DNA of 64,000 nucleotides from Beta vulgaris subsp. vulgaris. Lineage: Eukaryota; Streptophyta; Magnoliopsida; Caryophyllales; Amaranthaceae. Made by a program: the position numbers and the translations under genes. The notes below the pieces were generated by a model. The model saw only the letters and a list, made by a program, of their open reading frames with translations, had not been told where the DNA came from and did not search any database. Position 1 is the stretch's first letter; each line of letters begins with the position of its first letter. Positions 11,418 through 24,561 of this stretch are shown piece by piece. Where the stretch lies: NCBI RefSeq assembly GCF_026745355.1, contig NC_079209.1, forward strand, positions 33,574,736 to 33,638,735. The letters are read 5' to 3'.

Positions 11418-12648
11418 TGTACAATATGAACACTATAAGAGTGGGGGGGGTGAATTATAGTGAAAGAATAAGTTATACTTTTTGAAGAATTAAAAGTTAA
11501 CTTGGGAACACACAATGGGAACACGAGAGATTTTAGCTAGGAAAAACTTCCTAGGCCCAAGGAAGAAACAACCTCGACGACAAAGGGATTTTAACTCAAA
11601 CTTTCCATTATAATAGGCCAAAACAACTCTGTTTACAATCCTATTACTTTTCTCTCGAGCCGCAACTTAAGTTACTAAACTCAAGTTCCCAACGGCAGTT
11701 CCCACAACTGTCGTTCCTCTCAAACTTCACTCGAAGTTATTTTTTCTTTCTCTTGCTTCACTCAAAGCTTCTCACACTTACAAGAGTTCACTCAAACCCT
11801 TTACCCAAAAATACAATTTTTAAGACAATGGAAGAGTAATAACTCGAATAAAGTAAGTATGAATTCTCTTAGGAAAGGCACTGAATCTTTTAGACAACTA
11901 AGAATATTTAGCTAAGTCAGACACAATTTTTTCTAAGGTTTAGGCGCCTATTTATAGACAATTTAGACAAGACATAAACTTATCCACTACTTAATCCATT
12001 ATCCCATGATGTCTATGACTCTAATTAATTAATTAGTTTATTTTAAATATTCCTTGAGAAGTAATTAATCCACTTCCTCCACTATTTAACTTAAAACTAA
12101 GAAGTAGTAAGTATTACGTGGTTTTAGATACTTGGGAAATAATTAAACTATTTAAATTAATTAAGACTTGGGAAATAATTAACTAAGCCCACTAACCACT
12201 AACTACTAACTACAAACGTGTAGCAATAGTTTAGGCGTGATAACTAATTTTTGGGAGTAAATAAAATATTTACTTTAAATAGTTTTTAGGAAAATATCTA
12301 TAAAAATAAGTTTGATTAAAACGAAAATTATTTTTATATTTAAAAAGAAAATCTTTTTAAAACCGGAAACTATATTTAATTTAGAAAACAAAATCTTTTA
12401 GTTTAATTAAAGTATAAAAGATAAGATTAAAACCGTTTGATATTTATCTTAATAAAATCAGAAAATCAATTTAAATCTTTTCTTGACAAACTAATAATCC
12501 CTAAAATGTGGATCTAGTCAAAACTAACCTAAAACTTCTAATAACTTGTTGGCGCACAAGTAATGTTAGGCGCACTACTTAGAAGTTATTTAGGTGTTCC
12601 TAAAGCTGTCTATAAGTATGTTCCTTAACCTTGTTCCTAATTGTGCCA
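11418..12648 (-). repeat. Truncated SIRE LTR, unit 1
   Basis: LTR from TGTACAATATG to ...ATTGTGCCA (plus-strand orientation). It is cut short where unit 2 begins; the unit 3 LTR runs about 325 bases further. AT-rich, with no ORF supported. Confidence 0.75.
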
Positions 12649-12649
12649 G

Positions 12650-15600
12650 TGTTTATATTACTTATTATAAGTTCCACTGGATGGGAACGATGAGTTTTCC
12701 AAGGCTTTGGTTGGAAATCCTGGATGGAAACTTGATTTCTAAGATTATCTTCACTTCCCTGTTCTTGGGAACCAGTTTCAACAATAGTGGATTCATTCAC
12801 TTGTGTATCCTCACCTAGTTCTTCTTCTTCATGGGGAACAGGAACATGAGGCTATTCCTTAGGCTTTATTCCCATGACTTCTTCTTCTTCCAAAGTCTCA
12901 TCAATGAGAATTTGATCTTTTACCAAACCTATCTTGAAATCATCATCAATTTGTGTGCTTGGGACAAGTTTATCTGTTTCATCAAAAATAATATGCACAC
13001 TTTCTTCTACACACATGACCTTTTATTATAAATTTTATAAGCTTTGCTACTAGAAGAGTATCCTAGAAATACAGCTTCATCACTTATAGCATCAAATTTT
13101 CCAAGATTTTTTTCCCATTATTATGAACAAAACATTTACATCCAAATATCTGAAATATGTAATATTGGGCTTTTTACCAAAATATAGCTCATAAGGAGTT
13201 TTATTTAACAAAGGTCGGACCATAGCACGATTTATATATATCACAAGCAGTATTCACATCTTCGGCCCAAAAGTTCATAGGAAGACCACTAGCTATTAAC
13301 ATAGTCCTACCAACACATATTTCTTGCCACTCCTACTTTGAATCCTCATTGGTCCACACAAATCCATATGAATCAACTCTAATGGTCTTCGACTTAAAGG
13401 AGGATCTAACATGCTTCCTTTTAGCACATGCATCACAAACATGATCTAAATGAAACTTAATTGAAGGTAGACCTAAAAGTAGTTCATTAGAACGAAGTTT
13501 GTCAAGCAAAGAAAACTAGCATGTCCAAGACGCATATGCCATAAAAGGAATCATCATCAATAACACTAAGGCATGTAAACTTATTTTTGGGAACAAGGGT
13601 AAGATCCACAACATATGTGTTCCCTTTCTTTCCTTCTAAAACACATCCTTTGTGCTTTTGTTGACGATTAGACATTTTTCACTATTAAATTTACAAAGTT
13701 CCCTTTATCACAAATTGGGAAATACTTAACAAATTATGCTTCAAACCATCAAATAGAAAAACGTTATCTATGGAATGTGACAATGACTTACCAACTTTGC
13801 CTATGGCAACTATGTTACCTTTCTTGTTGTCACGAAAAGTCACACTTCCACCATCATAGGTAGAGTGAGAGAAATCTCGATTTATCTCCAGTCATATGCT
13901 TAGAACACCACTGTCTAGGTACCATGTGTTGTTCCCCCTCACTCCAACCTGCAAGAAAACTAATTGTTAGAGTTAGGAACCCAATCTTTCTTGGGTTCCT
14001 TTCCTTCAGGAACAATAGATTTCTTTTTCCAAGTTAATTTACTTGTTTCCAAGTTTTCGTTAATGCGACCAAGTCTAATAGGACATGAGTTCCTATAGTG
14101 ACCAGTGTTCCCACAAAACATACAAACTTTATCACTTGGTAAATCAACTCTCTTTTTAGGTTTTTCAAATTTTTTTTGTGATTAAAACCAAGACATTCGG
14201 TTCGTTTTGTTTGAGGGTTCTTAATCCAATTGGTATAGGTCGGATTTTCTTCTTGTTCCTACGTAAGTGTAATTCCCCTTCAAGTTCCTTGTTTTCTTTT
14301 TCCAAATATAAAACATGATTTTTCAATTCGTTTATTTCAGATTTGAAACTTTGTAAGGGAACTGACTTAATATCAAAGGAACTCACTTAGGAACAAACTC
14401 TTTTAACTGTGATAACTCAAGGCTTAACAAGTAGTTCCATTTTTAAGATTTTCGAAATCCTCTTTTAATTTTAGATTTTTATCAAACAACTCAAAAATCT
14501 TTTGTTCAATATCAGTTCGAATACTTTTAAGCGAAGAGGTATGTTCCTTTCGCAACTACTAAAGCATGTTGACATTGTTTCGATTTAATGGACTCATCTT
14601 TGCAATCTTCACGGCATCAACAATAAACTCAAATAATTTTTCTTTACTTAAGAATTAACACGAGTTTTGATAGTGTCTAAATTGCCTCAAGAGATTCAAT
14701 CTCTTCATAAGATTCGGAATTGTCAAGAGCCAAGAGACAAAAGTTTGCTGTCTCCTCATTTGTTGAGGATCATCTTCTTCTTCAGAGTCAGAATCTCCCC
14801 ATCAGAACGATAGCTTTCTTCATATAGATCTAGTATAGGAACTTTTGCATTGTATTCCTTGTTCCTATCTTTGCTTCGTTCCCTTCTTTGCCTTTGTTTG
14901 TTCCCATTGGGGAATTCCTTGATAAAGTGTCGAAACTACCACACTTATGACAAAAAGTTTGTTAGAATATTTCTTATTCTTACCTTTGTAGTCTCATTCT
15001 TCATTTCCAAACATCCTTTTGAATTTTCGGACCATGAGAGCGGATTCTTCTTCGTTAGTTTCCGAGTCATCACTTTCATCAGCTTTTAAGGCAATCGATT
15101 TTTGCTTGGACATGTCTCCATTCTCATTGTCCATTTGCAGCTCGTGAGTCATAAGGGAACCAACAAGTTGTTCCAGATTGAACTTCGTAAGTCCTTAGTT
15201 TCTTGTAAGGCAGTAACCTTAGAGATCCATCGATCCCTAGAAGGCTCCTTAGGACCTTTCGTACCTGTTTCTCAGAAGTAATCACTTTTCCAAGAGATGT
15301 TAGCTCATTAATTATATTAGTAAAGCGTGTAAACATGTCTTGAATAGATTCTTTTGATTTCATTTGAAGAGTTCATATTATTCATCAAAAGATCTATTTT
15401 TGATCTCTTAACTTCACTCGTACCTTCATGAGTGACTTCAAGGAGATCCCAAATTTGTTTTCGGTTTTGTATCCCATGACACGATTGTGTTCATGAGGTC
15501 CAAGACCACAATGAAGCAGTTTTATAGCAAGAAGCATTACTTTCCATTTTTTCGAAATCTTCTTTATCAAAATCAGACAAGGATTTAGGAATTACCTCGT

Positions 15601-17081
15601 TCTTCTCATTAGTGGTAGTGACTTCAAAATCACCTACCTCTATGACTCTCCATACCTGGTAATTGTCAACTTTGATGAAGATCACCATTCTATTTTTCCA
15701 GTAGGTGTAGAACTTACCATTGAACATTGGTGGCCTCTGTGTAGAGTACCCTTCTTCCAGTTTCTCTCTAGTATTCATATCTTCCAAGATCTCGAACTCA
15801 ACAGGGTTTCCTGAGTTTTAGAGTTCCCGCTCTGATAGCAATTATTGTACAATATGAACACTATAGAGTGGGGGGTGAATTATAGTGAAAGAATAAGTTA
15901 TACTTTTTGAAGAATTAAAAGTTAACTTGGGAACACACAATGGGAACACGAGAGATTTTAGCTAGGAAAAACTTCCTAGGCCCAATAGGAAGAAACAACC
16001 TCGACGACAAAGGGATTTTAACTCAAACTTTCCATTATAATAGGCCAAAACAACTCTGTTTACAATCCTATTACTTTTCTCTCGAGCCGCAACTTAAGTT
16101 ACTAAACTCAAGTTCCCAACGGCAGTTCCCACAACTGTCGTTCCTCTCAAACTTCACTCGAAGTTATTTTTTCTTTCTCTTGCTTCACTCAAAGCTTCTC
16201 ACACTTACAAGAGTTCACTCAAACCCTTTACCCAAAAATACAATTTTTAAGACAATGGAAGAGTAATAACTCGAATAAAGTAAGTATGAATTCTCTTAGG
16301 AAAGGCACTGAATCTTTTAGACAACTAAGAATATTTAGCTAAGTCAGACACAATTTTTTCTAAGGTTTAGGCGCCTATTTATAGACAATTTAGACAAGAC
16401 ATAAACTTATCCACTACTTAATCCATTATCCCATGATGTCTATGACTCTAATTAATTAATTAGTTTATTTTAAATATTCCTTGAGAAGTAATTAATCCAC
16501 TTCCTCCACTATTTAACTTAAAACTAAGAAGTAGTAAGTATTACGTGGTTTTAGATACTTGGGAAATAATTAAACTATTTAAATTAATTAAGACTTGGGA
16601 AATAATTAACTAAGCCCACTAACCACTAACTACTAACTACAAACGTGTAGCAATAGTTTAGGCGTGATAACTAATTTTTGGGGAGTAAATAAAATATTTA
16701 CTTTAAATAGTTTTTAGGAAAATATCTATAAAAATAAGTTTGATTAAAACGAAAATTATTTTTATATTTAAAAAGAAAATCTTTTTAAAACCGGAAACTA
16801 TATTTAATTTAGAAAACAAAATCTTTTAGTTTAATTAAAGTATAAAAGATAAGATTAAAACCGTTTGATATTTATCTTAATAAAATCAGAAAATCAATTT
16901 AAATCTTTTCTTGACAAACTAATAACTCCCTAAAATAGTGGATCTAGTCAAAACTAACCTAAAACTTCTAACTAACTTGTTAGGCGCACAAGTAATGTTA
17001 GGCGCACTACTTAGAAGTTATTTAGGTGTTCCTAAAGCTGTCTATAAGTATGTTCCTTAACCTTGTTCCTAATTGTGCCAG
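12650..17081 (-). repeat. Tandem unit 2 of the SIRE half-element (broken gag-pro-int plus LTR)
   Basis: Second direct copy, 4432 long. It repeats unit 1 from pol linker to truncated LTR. Integrase remnant 12831-13450, protease near 13900, gag about 13950-15780, primer-site region near 15830, LTR 15846-17080. Numerous one-base losses relative to unit 1 between about 13000 and 15500 break every frame: for example the zinc knuckle region and the protease region (LGGLG-type gap near 13860). Its LTR is nearly the same as unit 1's. The shared integrase-core deletion (13310-13420) shows the copies descend from one defective parent. Confidence 0.9.
15846..17080 (-). repeat. Truncated SIRE LTR, unit 2
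   Basis: Same borders as the unit 1 LTR (TGTACAATATG to ATTGTGCCA), 1235 long, few differences from unit 1 and unit 3. Confidence 0.75.
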
Positions 17082-20000
17082 TGTTTATATTACTTATTAT
17101 AAGTTCCACTGGATGGGAACGATGAGTTTTCCAAGGCTTTGGTTGGAAATCCTGGATGGAAACTTGATTTCTAAGATTATCTTCACTTCCCTGTTCTTGG
17201 GAACCAGTTTCAACAATAGTGGATTCATTCACTTGTGTATCCTCACCTAGTTCTTCTTCTTCATGGGGAACAGGAACATGAGGCTATTCCTTAGGCTTTA
17301 TTCCCATGACTTCTTCTTCTTCCAAAGTCTCATCAATGAGAATTTGATCTTTTACCAAACCTATCTTGAAATCATCATCAATTTGTGTGCTTGGGACAAG
17401 TTTATCTGTTTCATCAAAAATAATATGCACACTTTCTTCTACACACATAGACCTTTTATTATAAATTTTATAAGCTTTGCTACTAGAAGAGTATCCTAGA
17501 AATACAGCTTCATCACTTATAGCATCAAATTTTCCAAGATTTTTTTCCCATTATTATGAACAAAACATTTACATCCAAATATTCTGAAATATGTAATATT
17601 GGGCTTTTTACCAAAATATAGCTCATAAGGAGTTTTATTTAACAAAGGTCGGACCATAGCACGATTTATAATATCACAAGCAGTATTCACATCTTCGGCC
17701 CAAAAGTTCATAGGAAGACCACTAGCTATTAACATAGTCCTACCAACACATATTTCTTGCCACTCCTACTTTGAATCCTCATTGGTCCACACAAATCCAT
17801 ATGAATCAACTCTAATGGTCTTCGACTTAAAGGAGGATCTAACATGCTTCCTTTTAGCACATGCATCACAAACATGATCTAAATGAAACTTAATTGAAGG
17901 TAGACCTAAAAGTAGTTCATTAGAACGAAGTTTGTCAAGCAAAGAAAAACTAGCATGTCCAAGACGCATATGCCATAAAAGAGAATCATCATCAATAACA
18001 CTAAGGCATGTAAACTTATTTTTGGGAACAAGGGTAAGATCCACAACATATGTGTTCCCCTTTCTTATTCCTTCTAAAACACCATCCTTTGTGCTTTTGT
18101 TGACGATTAGACATTTTTCACTATTAAATTTTACAAAGTTCCCTTTATCACATAATTGGGAAATACTCAACAAATTATGCTTCAAACCATCAACTAGAAA
18201 AACGTTATTTATGGAATGTGACAATGACTTACCAACTTTGCCTATGGCAACTATGTTATCTTTCATGTTGTCACCAAAAGTCACGCTTCCACCATCATAG
18301 GTAAGAGTGAGAGAAATCTGATTTATCTCCAGTCATATGCTTAGAACACCACTGTCTAGGTACCATGTGTTGTTCCCCCTCACTCCAACCTGCAAGAAAA
18401 CTAATTGTTAGAGTTAGGAACCCAATCTTTCTTGGGTTCCTTTCCTCAGGAACAATAGATTTCTTTTTCCAAGTTAATTTACTTGTTTCCAAGTTTTCGT
18501 TAAGCGACCAAGTCTAATAGGACATGAGTTCCTATAGTGACCAGTGTTCCCACAAAACATACAAACTTTATCACTTGGTAAATCAACTCTCTTTTTAGGT
18601 TTTTCAAATTTTTTTTGTGATTAAAACCAAGACATTCGGTTCGTTTTGTTTGAGGGTTCTTAATCCAATTGGTATAGGTAGGATTTTCTTCTCGTTCTAC
18701 ATAATGTAGTTCCCCTTCAAGTTCCTTGTTTTCTTTTCCAAAAACGAAACATGATTTTTCAATCGTTTATTTCAGATTTGAAACTTTGTAAGGGAACTGA
18801 CTTAATATTCAAAGGAACTCACTTAGGAACAAACTCTTTTAATTGTGATAACTCAAGGCTTAACAAGTAGTTTCATTTTTAAGATTTTCGAAATCCTCTT
18901 TTAATTTAGATTTTTATCAAACAACTCAAAAATCTTTTTCAATATCAGTTCGAATACTTTTAAGCAAGAGGTATGTTCTTTCGCAACTACTAAAGCATGT
19001 TGACATTGTTTATTTAATGGACTCATCTTTGCAATCTTCACGCATCAACAATAAACTCAAATAATTTTTCTTTACTTAAGAATTAAACGAGTTTTGATAG
19101 TGTCTAACTTGCCTCAAGAGATTCAATCTCTTCATAGATTCGGAATTGTCAAGAGCCAAGAGACAAAAGTTTGTTCTCCTCATTTGTTGAGGATCATCTT
19201 CTTCTTCAGAGTCAGATCTCCCCATCGAAACATAGCTTTCTTCATATTAGATCTAGTATAGGAACTTTTTGTATTCCTTGTTCCTATCTTTGCTTCGTTC
19301 CCTTCCTTTGCCTTTGTTTGTTCCCATTGGGGAATTCCTTGATAAAGTGATCGAAACTCCACACTTATGACAAAAAGTTTGTTAGAATATTTCTTATTCT
19401 TACCTTTGTAGTCTCATTCTTCATCTTCCAAACATCTTTTGAATTTTCGGACCATGAGAGCGATTCTTCTTCGTATTTTCGAGTCATCACTTTCATCAGC
19501 TTTTAAGGCAATCGATTTTTGCTTGGACATGTCTCCATTCTCATTGTCCATTTGCAGCTCGTGAGTCATAAGGGAACCAACAAGTTGTTCCAGATTGAAC
19601 TTCGTAAAGTCCTTAGTTTCTTGTAAGGCAGTAACCTTAGAGATCCATCGATCCCTAGGAAGGCTCCTTAGGACCTTTCGTACCTGTTCCTCAGAGTAAT
19701 CACTTTTCCAAGAGATGTTAGCTCATTAATAATATTAGTAAAGCGTGTAAACATGTCTTGATAGATCTTTTTGATTTCATTTGAAAAGTTCATATTACAT
19801 CAAAAGATCTATTTTTGATCTCTTAACTTCACTCGTACCTTCATGAGTGACTTCAAGAAGATCCCAAATTTGTTTTCGGTTTTGTCATCCCATGACACGA
19901 TTGTGTTCATGAGGTCCAAGACCACAATGAAGCAGTTTTATAGCAAGAGCATTAATTTCCATTTTTCGAAATCTTCTTTATCAAAATCAGACAAGATTTA

Positions 20001-21465
20001 GGAATTACCTCGTTCTTTCATTAGTGGTAGTGACTTCAAAATCACCTACCTCTATGACTCTCCATACCTGGTAATTGTCGCTTTGATAAGATCCCATTCT
20101 TTTTTCCAGTAGTGTAGAACTTACCATTGAACATTGGTGGCCTCTGTGTAGAGTACCCTTCTTCCAGTTTCTCTCTAGTATTCATATTTTCAAGATCTGA
20201 ACTCAACAGGGTTTCCTGATTTTAGAGTTCCCGCTCTGATACCAATTTTGTAAATATGAGCACTATAAGAGGGGGGGTGAATTATAGTGAAGAATAAGTA
20301 TACTTTTTGAGAATTAAAAGTAACTTGGGAACACACAATGGGAACACGAGAGATTTTAGCAGGAAAAACTTCCTAGGCCATAGGAAGAAACAACCTCGAC
20401 ACAAAGGGATTTTAACAAACTTTCCATATAATAGGCCAAAACAACTCTGTTACAATCCTATTACTTTTCTCTCGACCCAACTTAAGTTACTAAACTCAAG
20501 TTCCCAACGACAGTTCCCACAACTGTCGTTCCTCTCAAACTTCACTCGAAGTTATTTTTTCTTTCTCTTGCTTCACTCAAAGCTTCTCACACTTACAAGA
20601 GTTCACTCAAACCCTTTTCCAAAAATACAATTTTAAGACAATGGAAGAGTAATAACTCGAATAAAGTAAGTATGAATTCTCTTAGGAAAGGCACTGAATC
20701 TTTTAGACAACTAAGAATATTTAGCTAAGTCAGACACAATTTTTTCTAAGGTTTAGGCGCCTATTTATAGACAATTTAGACAAGACATAAACTTATCCAC
20801 TACTTAATCCATTATCCATGATGTCTATGACTCTAATTAATTAATTAGTTTATTTTAAATATTCCTTGAGAAGTAATTAATCCACTTCCTCCACTATTTA
20901 ACTTAAAACTAAGAAGTAGTAAGTATTACGTGGTTTTAGATACTTGGGAAATAATTAAACTATTTAAATTAATTAAGACTTGGGAAATAATTAACTAAGC
21001 CCACTAACCACTAACTACTAACTACAAACGTGTAGCAATAGTTTAGGCGTGATAACTAATTTTTGGGGAGTAAATAAAATATTTACTTTAAATAGTTTTT
21101 AGGAAAATATCTATAAAAATAAGTTTGATTAAAACGAAAATTATTTTTATATTTAAAAAGAAAATCTTTTTAAAACCGGAAACTATATTTAATTTAGAAA
21201 ACAAAATCTTTTAGTTTAATTAAAGTATAAAAGATAAGATTAAACCGTTTGATATTTATCTTAATAAAATCAGAAAATCAATTTAAATCTTTTCTTGACA
21301 AACTAATAACTCCCTAAAATAGTGGATCTAGTCAAAACTAACCTAAAACTTCTAACTAACTTGTTAGGCGCACAAGTAATGTTAGGCGCACTACTTAGAA
21401 GTTATTTAGGTGTTCCTAGAGCTGTCTATAAGTATGTTCCTTAACCTTGTTCCTAATTGTGCCAG
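17082..21465 (-). repeat. Tandem unit 3 of the SIRE half-element (broken gag-pro-int plus LTR)
   Basis: Third direct copy. The left 1.2 kb (17082-18299) is almost identical to unit 1 and keeps the open block 17766-18284 with LVPKNKFTCLSV, LWHMRLGHASFSLLDKL and HVCDACAKRKH. From about 18300 to 20620 the sequence is full of one- and two-base losses that destroy protease and gag frames, then identity becomes high again in the LTR. The integrase-core deletion is present. Confidence 0.9.
20233..20244 (-). promoter_or_regulatory. Primer binding site, intact tRNA-iMet type (unit 3)
   Basis: The plus strand GCTCTGATACCA is the exact complement of TGGTATCAGAGC. It identifies the LTR side and the minus orientation of the Copia. 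Confidence 0.85.
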
Positions 21466-21789
21466 TGTCTGTTCCTTTCATGGGAACAGAACCAAGTTCC
21501 TTTCATGGGAACAGGACCAAGTTCCGTTTGAGAATTCACCACAAACTGAATTGATCTTTCACTCAACCTTAACATGAAGATATAAAATACACCCTAATGT
21601 ATTCTAATCTTCACTCCAAGCTTGATACTTCATCAGTCGAACATCTTCACTTCGATCTTTGATTAATTCTCCATTTTAATCTTCAATCAAGTATTCTCTT
21701 TGCTCGAGAATGAATTACCTAGCAATAACATAAATAAAATACACTATGTCTTTTGGGGTTAAGGCGTCTTCAAAACTCAAGGGTCAACA
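20249..21789 (-). repeat. SIRE 5' LTR, longest copy (unit 3)
   Basis: Begins TGTAAATATGAG (TGTACAAT in the other units) and runs past the unit end at 21465 to GGGTCAACA at 21789. The end is fixed by the host Tat RT frame resuming at 21790. The extra 325 bases hold GTTCCTTTCATGGGAACAG-type repeats. Read on the minus strand the LTR starts TGTTGACCC. About 1.54 kb, in the range of SIRE LTRs. Confidence 0.7.
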
Positions 21790-24490
21790 AATATTTTGTC
21801 AACTTTTCGTTGGTATGTAGCCCCTGCATTCTTAAGTATGAATCGCATCATCTTACAACAATACTCGCCTTGGTTTGTGATGAAGGCGGTATGGACTCGA
21901 TCGTGTTTAGCCATTGGGATTTGGTGCTACCTTGCATTTGTTCCATAAAGCTTAAGAGAGCATGCCCAACTGTAGAATCAATTAACCTGTCAATCTTGGG
22001 TAGAGCGTGGTTATCTTTTGGACAGGCCTTGTTTAGGTCTATGAAGTCTACGCAAATCATCCATGCTCCACTCCATTTTTGACCAGTACTACGTTGACTA
22101 ACCATTATGAGTATTGACATTCTGCTATGATGCCTGCCTCAAGTAATTTTTTAACCTCCGTCGTTCAGGCTCCTGCTGTCAGCTTTTACTTGATCGGCTT
22201 GAACCCCTCTTTAATGTTAAGTTCGTTGCCCATGATTTTTGGGTCCAGTCCGGGTATCTATGAGGCTTCATAAGCGAAGATTTCCTTGTATTCGGTGAGT
22301 ACATGAACGATTTCTTCTCTTACTTAGGGCTTCATAGCTTTGCCTACCCTCAGTGTCCGACTAACCTCTTTGTCGATGACAACTTTTTCATCTTCTTCGG
22401 CTGACTGAGGGCATTCATATTGTTCAGGGTTGTTAGTAATGTATACCCTGAGGCCACATGATGGCTGATTCTCCTTCCGCTTTCTCTTTTTTGAGTCCTC
22501 TTGGACGTCAACCTTGTTTTTTAGACTTGTAACATAACATTCCCTTGCTGTTTGTTGGTCCACTGGATCTTTCTGACCCTACCCTCACTGGTTTCGAATT
22601 GCATGAGGAGTTGATAGATGGAAATTACAGGTTTGACCTTGTTTAGAGTTGGTCTCCCTATTATAAAATTGTATGGCTGAGGAAGACGATCAGTGGGCTT
22701 CTTCCCTTGCCTTTCTCCCCAATCCGAGTAAGTAGCCTTATAGATCCGACTGGGTGCATAGAGTTTTCCCCGAAGCCTACAACCAGCTGATTCAGGGGGT
22801 AACATCATTTTCGTTGTACTTCAACTTCTTGAGGCATTCTAGGGTGATTATGTCAGTCGATGACCCGCTATCTACCAGCACTCTCTTGAGCCTTGTGTTG
22901 GACACTTTCAATTCGATGACCGGGGGGTCGTCATGCAGTGTGTAAAGAGTTCGGATGGATTCCCTAAATGTCATCACAAGTCAATCGGGTCTAGGTGGTG
23001 GACGTCAAGCACTTGGTGTTTAAGACTTTAGAGATAGGCTTTGCAAGATCAGTCGCTTGGGCGTCCTGACGCAAAGCCACCTGCTATAACCCCGATGAAT
23101 ATTTCGGTATCCCCACAATTCCACTGACCCACCTCTTATTTTCCTTTTTCCTCGCTTATTTGTTTGATGTAGCGGTTCAGTTTTGCTTCATCTGCTAGGT
23201 TATCGCGGGACTTCTTCAACTCTCAGCAATCTTTGGTGCTGTGTCCACACTCCCATTGGTACTCGCACCACTAGCATTTATCTCTCGTAGCGGATGAAGT
23301 TCTGATGGGGTGGGTAGGGAAGCATGGACTTATCCTTTGCTCTCGGCCAAGGACCATCTTAATTGATCGGGCTACAGTCCGGGCATCAGAGCGACGAAGG
23401 CTACCGCGTCTTGCAAGTCTAACACTTTCAACGACTCCTCGTTGAATCACTTGATGTAGTCGGCCAAGCTTATTTTCTTATCTGACCAACATAAGGTGAA
23501 GGCTTGTCTTTTTCTGCCTTTTTCCTGCAACAAAAAGATCGGGGAATAAGTCCTCTAGTACCGAGAAATCATTAATGATTTGGGAGGGGAGATCTTGGAA
23601 CCAGTTCAAGGCTAGGCCCTTCAGCGTTGTGAGCAAGAAGAAACACTAGGTTGCTTCGTCGTTAGTCCGAACACTCATCTGAGCTTTGTATGTGGCTATA
23701 TGATCATCTTGGTCGGTTAGGCGCGCGAATGGTTCGATGGTGGACTGTTTTGATATTTCGTGAAATGAGTGCTTCTAGGATTAATTTACTGAATGGAACC
23801 ATGAACTTGAGGGCACCACTATTGATCCGAGGGGGTCTGGATTGGGTCGAATCACCATGCTCTTCCCTCTAGGCAGCTTTCTTGTTCATAATATATCTGG
23901 CATCATACCCCTTAAGCACTTCTCGTTGAGGACATGTCGGACATCATTAGGCTTTTGCCTAACATTGCCTCTTGGTGTCTGAGAAACATGGGCATGTCCC
24001 CCCTGCCGAGCAGATCTCCCTTTAGGTGGATGGCGGTCTTCTTCCCCCTGCCTTGATCTTTGCTGATAATGTTAGTTGTGTTCCCTCGCTTCAGATCGTT
24101 GTCGGCTAGGCTAACCATGAACAGAGCGGGGGATATCTTCTTCCCTTAAAGGGGTACCAAGGCTTGCTCCCTGGGATTTAGCTGGGCACACCCTTGTTGT
24201 AAGGTCGCTAGCATGTCAATTATGCTACGTTGCAGGGTCTACTGGGGCTGAGCAACTATCAGAGCGATATCTGATGTGAACAAGGGTTGAGAGTCGGCTT
24301 GCTGCAACTGCTGTGATGGCACATGCCGATTCTCGTTGGATTGTTGTCCTTCAGGGTCTATGGTTTCCACGTTGGGGGTCCGATGGGGAGGAAGTGAAGG
24401 TGCTCATGTCGACCTCTAAACCTGTCAAGACCTTTGAGGTTATGCTAATTGCTGGGGTCTAGAGCGAATGTTCTTTGGTGGAGCCATTGC
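21790..24490 (-). pseudogene. Tat-type Gypsy gag-protease-RT, 5' part, interrupted
   Basis: From the right: possible gag start at 24490 (MAPPKNIRSRPQQLA); gag fragments with RFFLLTTLKGLALNWFQDLP, and QWECGHSTKDC near 23230-23270; protease at 22977-22792 with LKRVLVDSGSSTDIITLECL; the linker NFIIGRPTLNKVKPVISIYQ (about 22660-22600), typical of Tat pol; RT at 22120-21790 with VDFIDLNKACPKDNHALPKIDRLIDSTVGHALLSFM, then in another frame HQIPMAKHDRVHTAFIT and KNAGATYQRKVDKIF. The frame ends there because the SIRE Copia inserted. YxDD, RNase H and integrase are not in the window. Many stops and frameshifts. Confidence 0.8.
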
Positions 24491-24542
24491 AGATCAACTA
24501 TGAGGTGAATCTTGTTGAGTGGTGGTGAAGCAAATTTGTTCG

Positions 24543-24561
24543 TAATTACCTCACAGATGGC
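24543..24561 (-). promoter_or_regulatory. Primer binding site of the interrupted Tat-type element
   Basis: The minus strand reads TTTGGCGCCATCTGTGAGG. It begins TGG after two bases, as a tRNA 3'-end complement should, and resembles TAGCGCCGTCTGTGGGGA in the Tat-type element at 42.94 kb. I do not assign the tRNA. Confidence 0.6.

Larger units (their letters stand above)
8188..12649 (-). repeat. Tandem unit 1 of the SIRE half-element
   Basis: First of three direct copies. It runs from the pol linker (TGTTTATATTACTTATTATA) through integrase remnant, protease, gag and leader into a truncated LTR ending ...TTGTGCCAG. At 12650 the same linker sequence begins again. Length 4462. In unit 1 the left edge is continuous with the rest of pol, so this is the original context. 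Confidence 0.9.
3671..21789 (-). mobile_element. SIRE-type Copia retrotransposon with triplicated 5' half
   Basis: A minus-strand Ty1/Copia element. Read from the right, it has an LTR, a tRNA-Met-type primer site, gag, protease, a deleted integrase, RT, RNase H, then an extra ORF beyond pol. The extra ORF and RT motifs ([21 protein letters not shown]) fit the SIRE/Maximus lineage. It inserted into the RT of a Tat-type element: the Tat reading frame stops at ...RKVDKIF exactly where the Copia LTR ends (GGGTCAACA at 21789). The right half is present in three tandem units. The 3' LTR is not in the window; the Tat element at 1-3670 occupies the expected side. Confidence 0.75.

Noticed and set aside
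12594..13031. Plus-strand open frames repeated at 8.05, 12.6 and 17.0 kb
   Set aside because: Antisense shadows of the Copia pol linker, repeated because the units are repeated.
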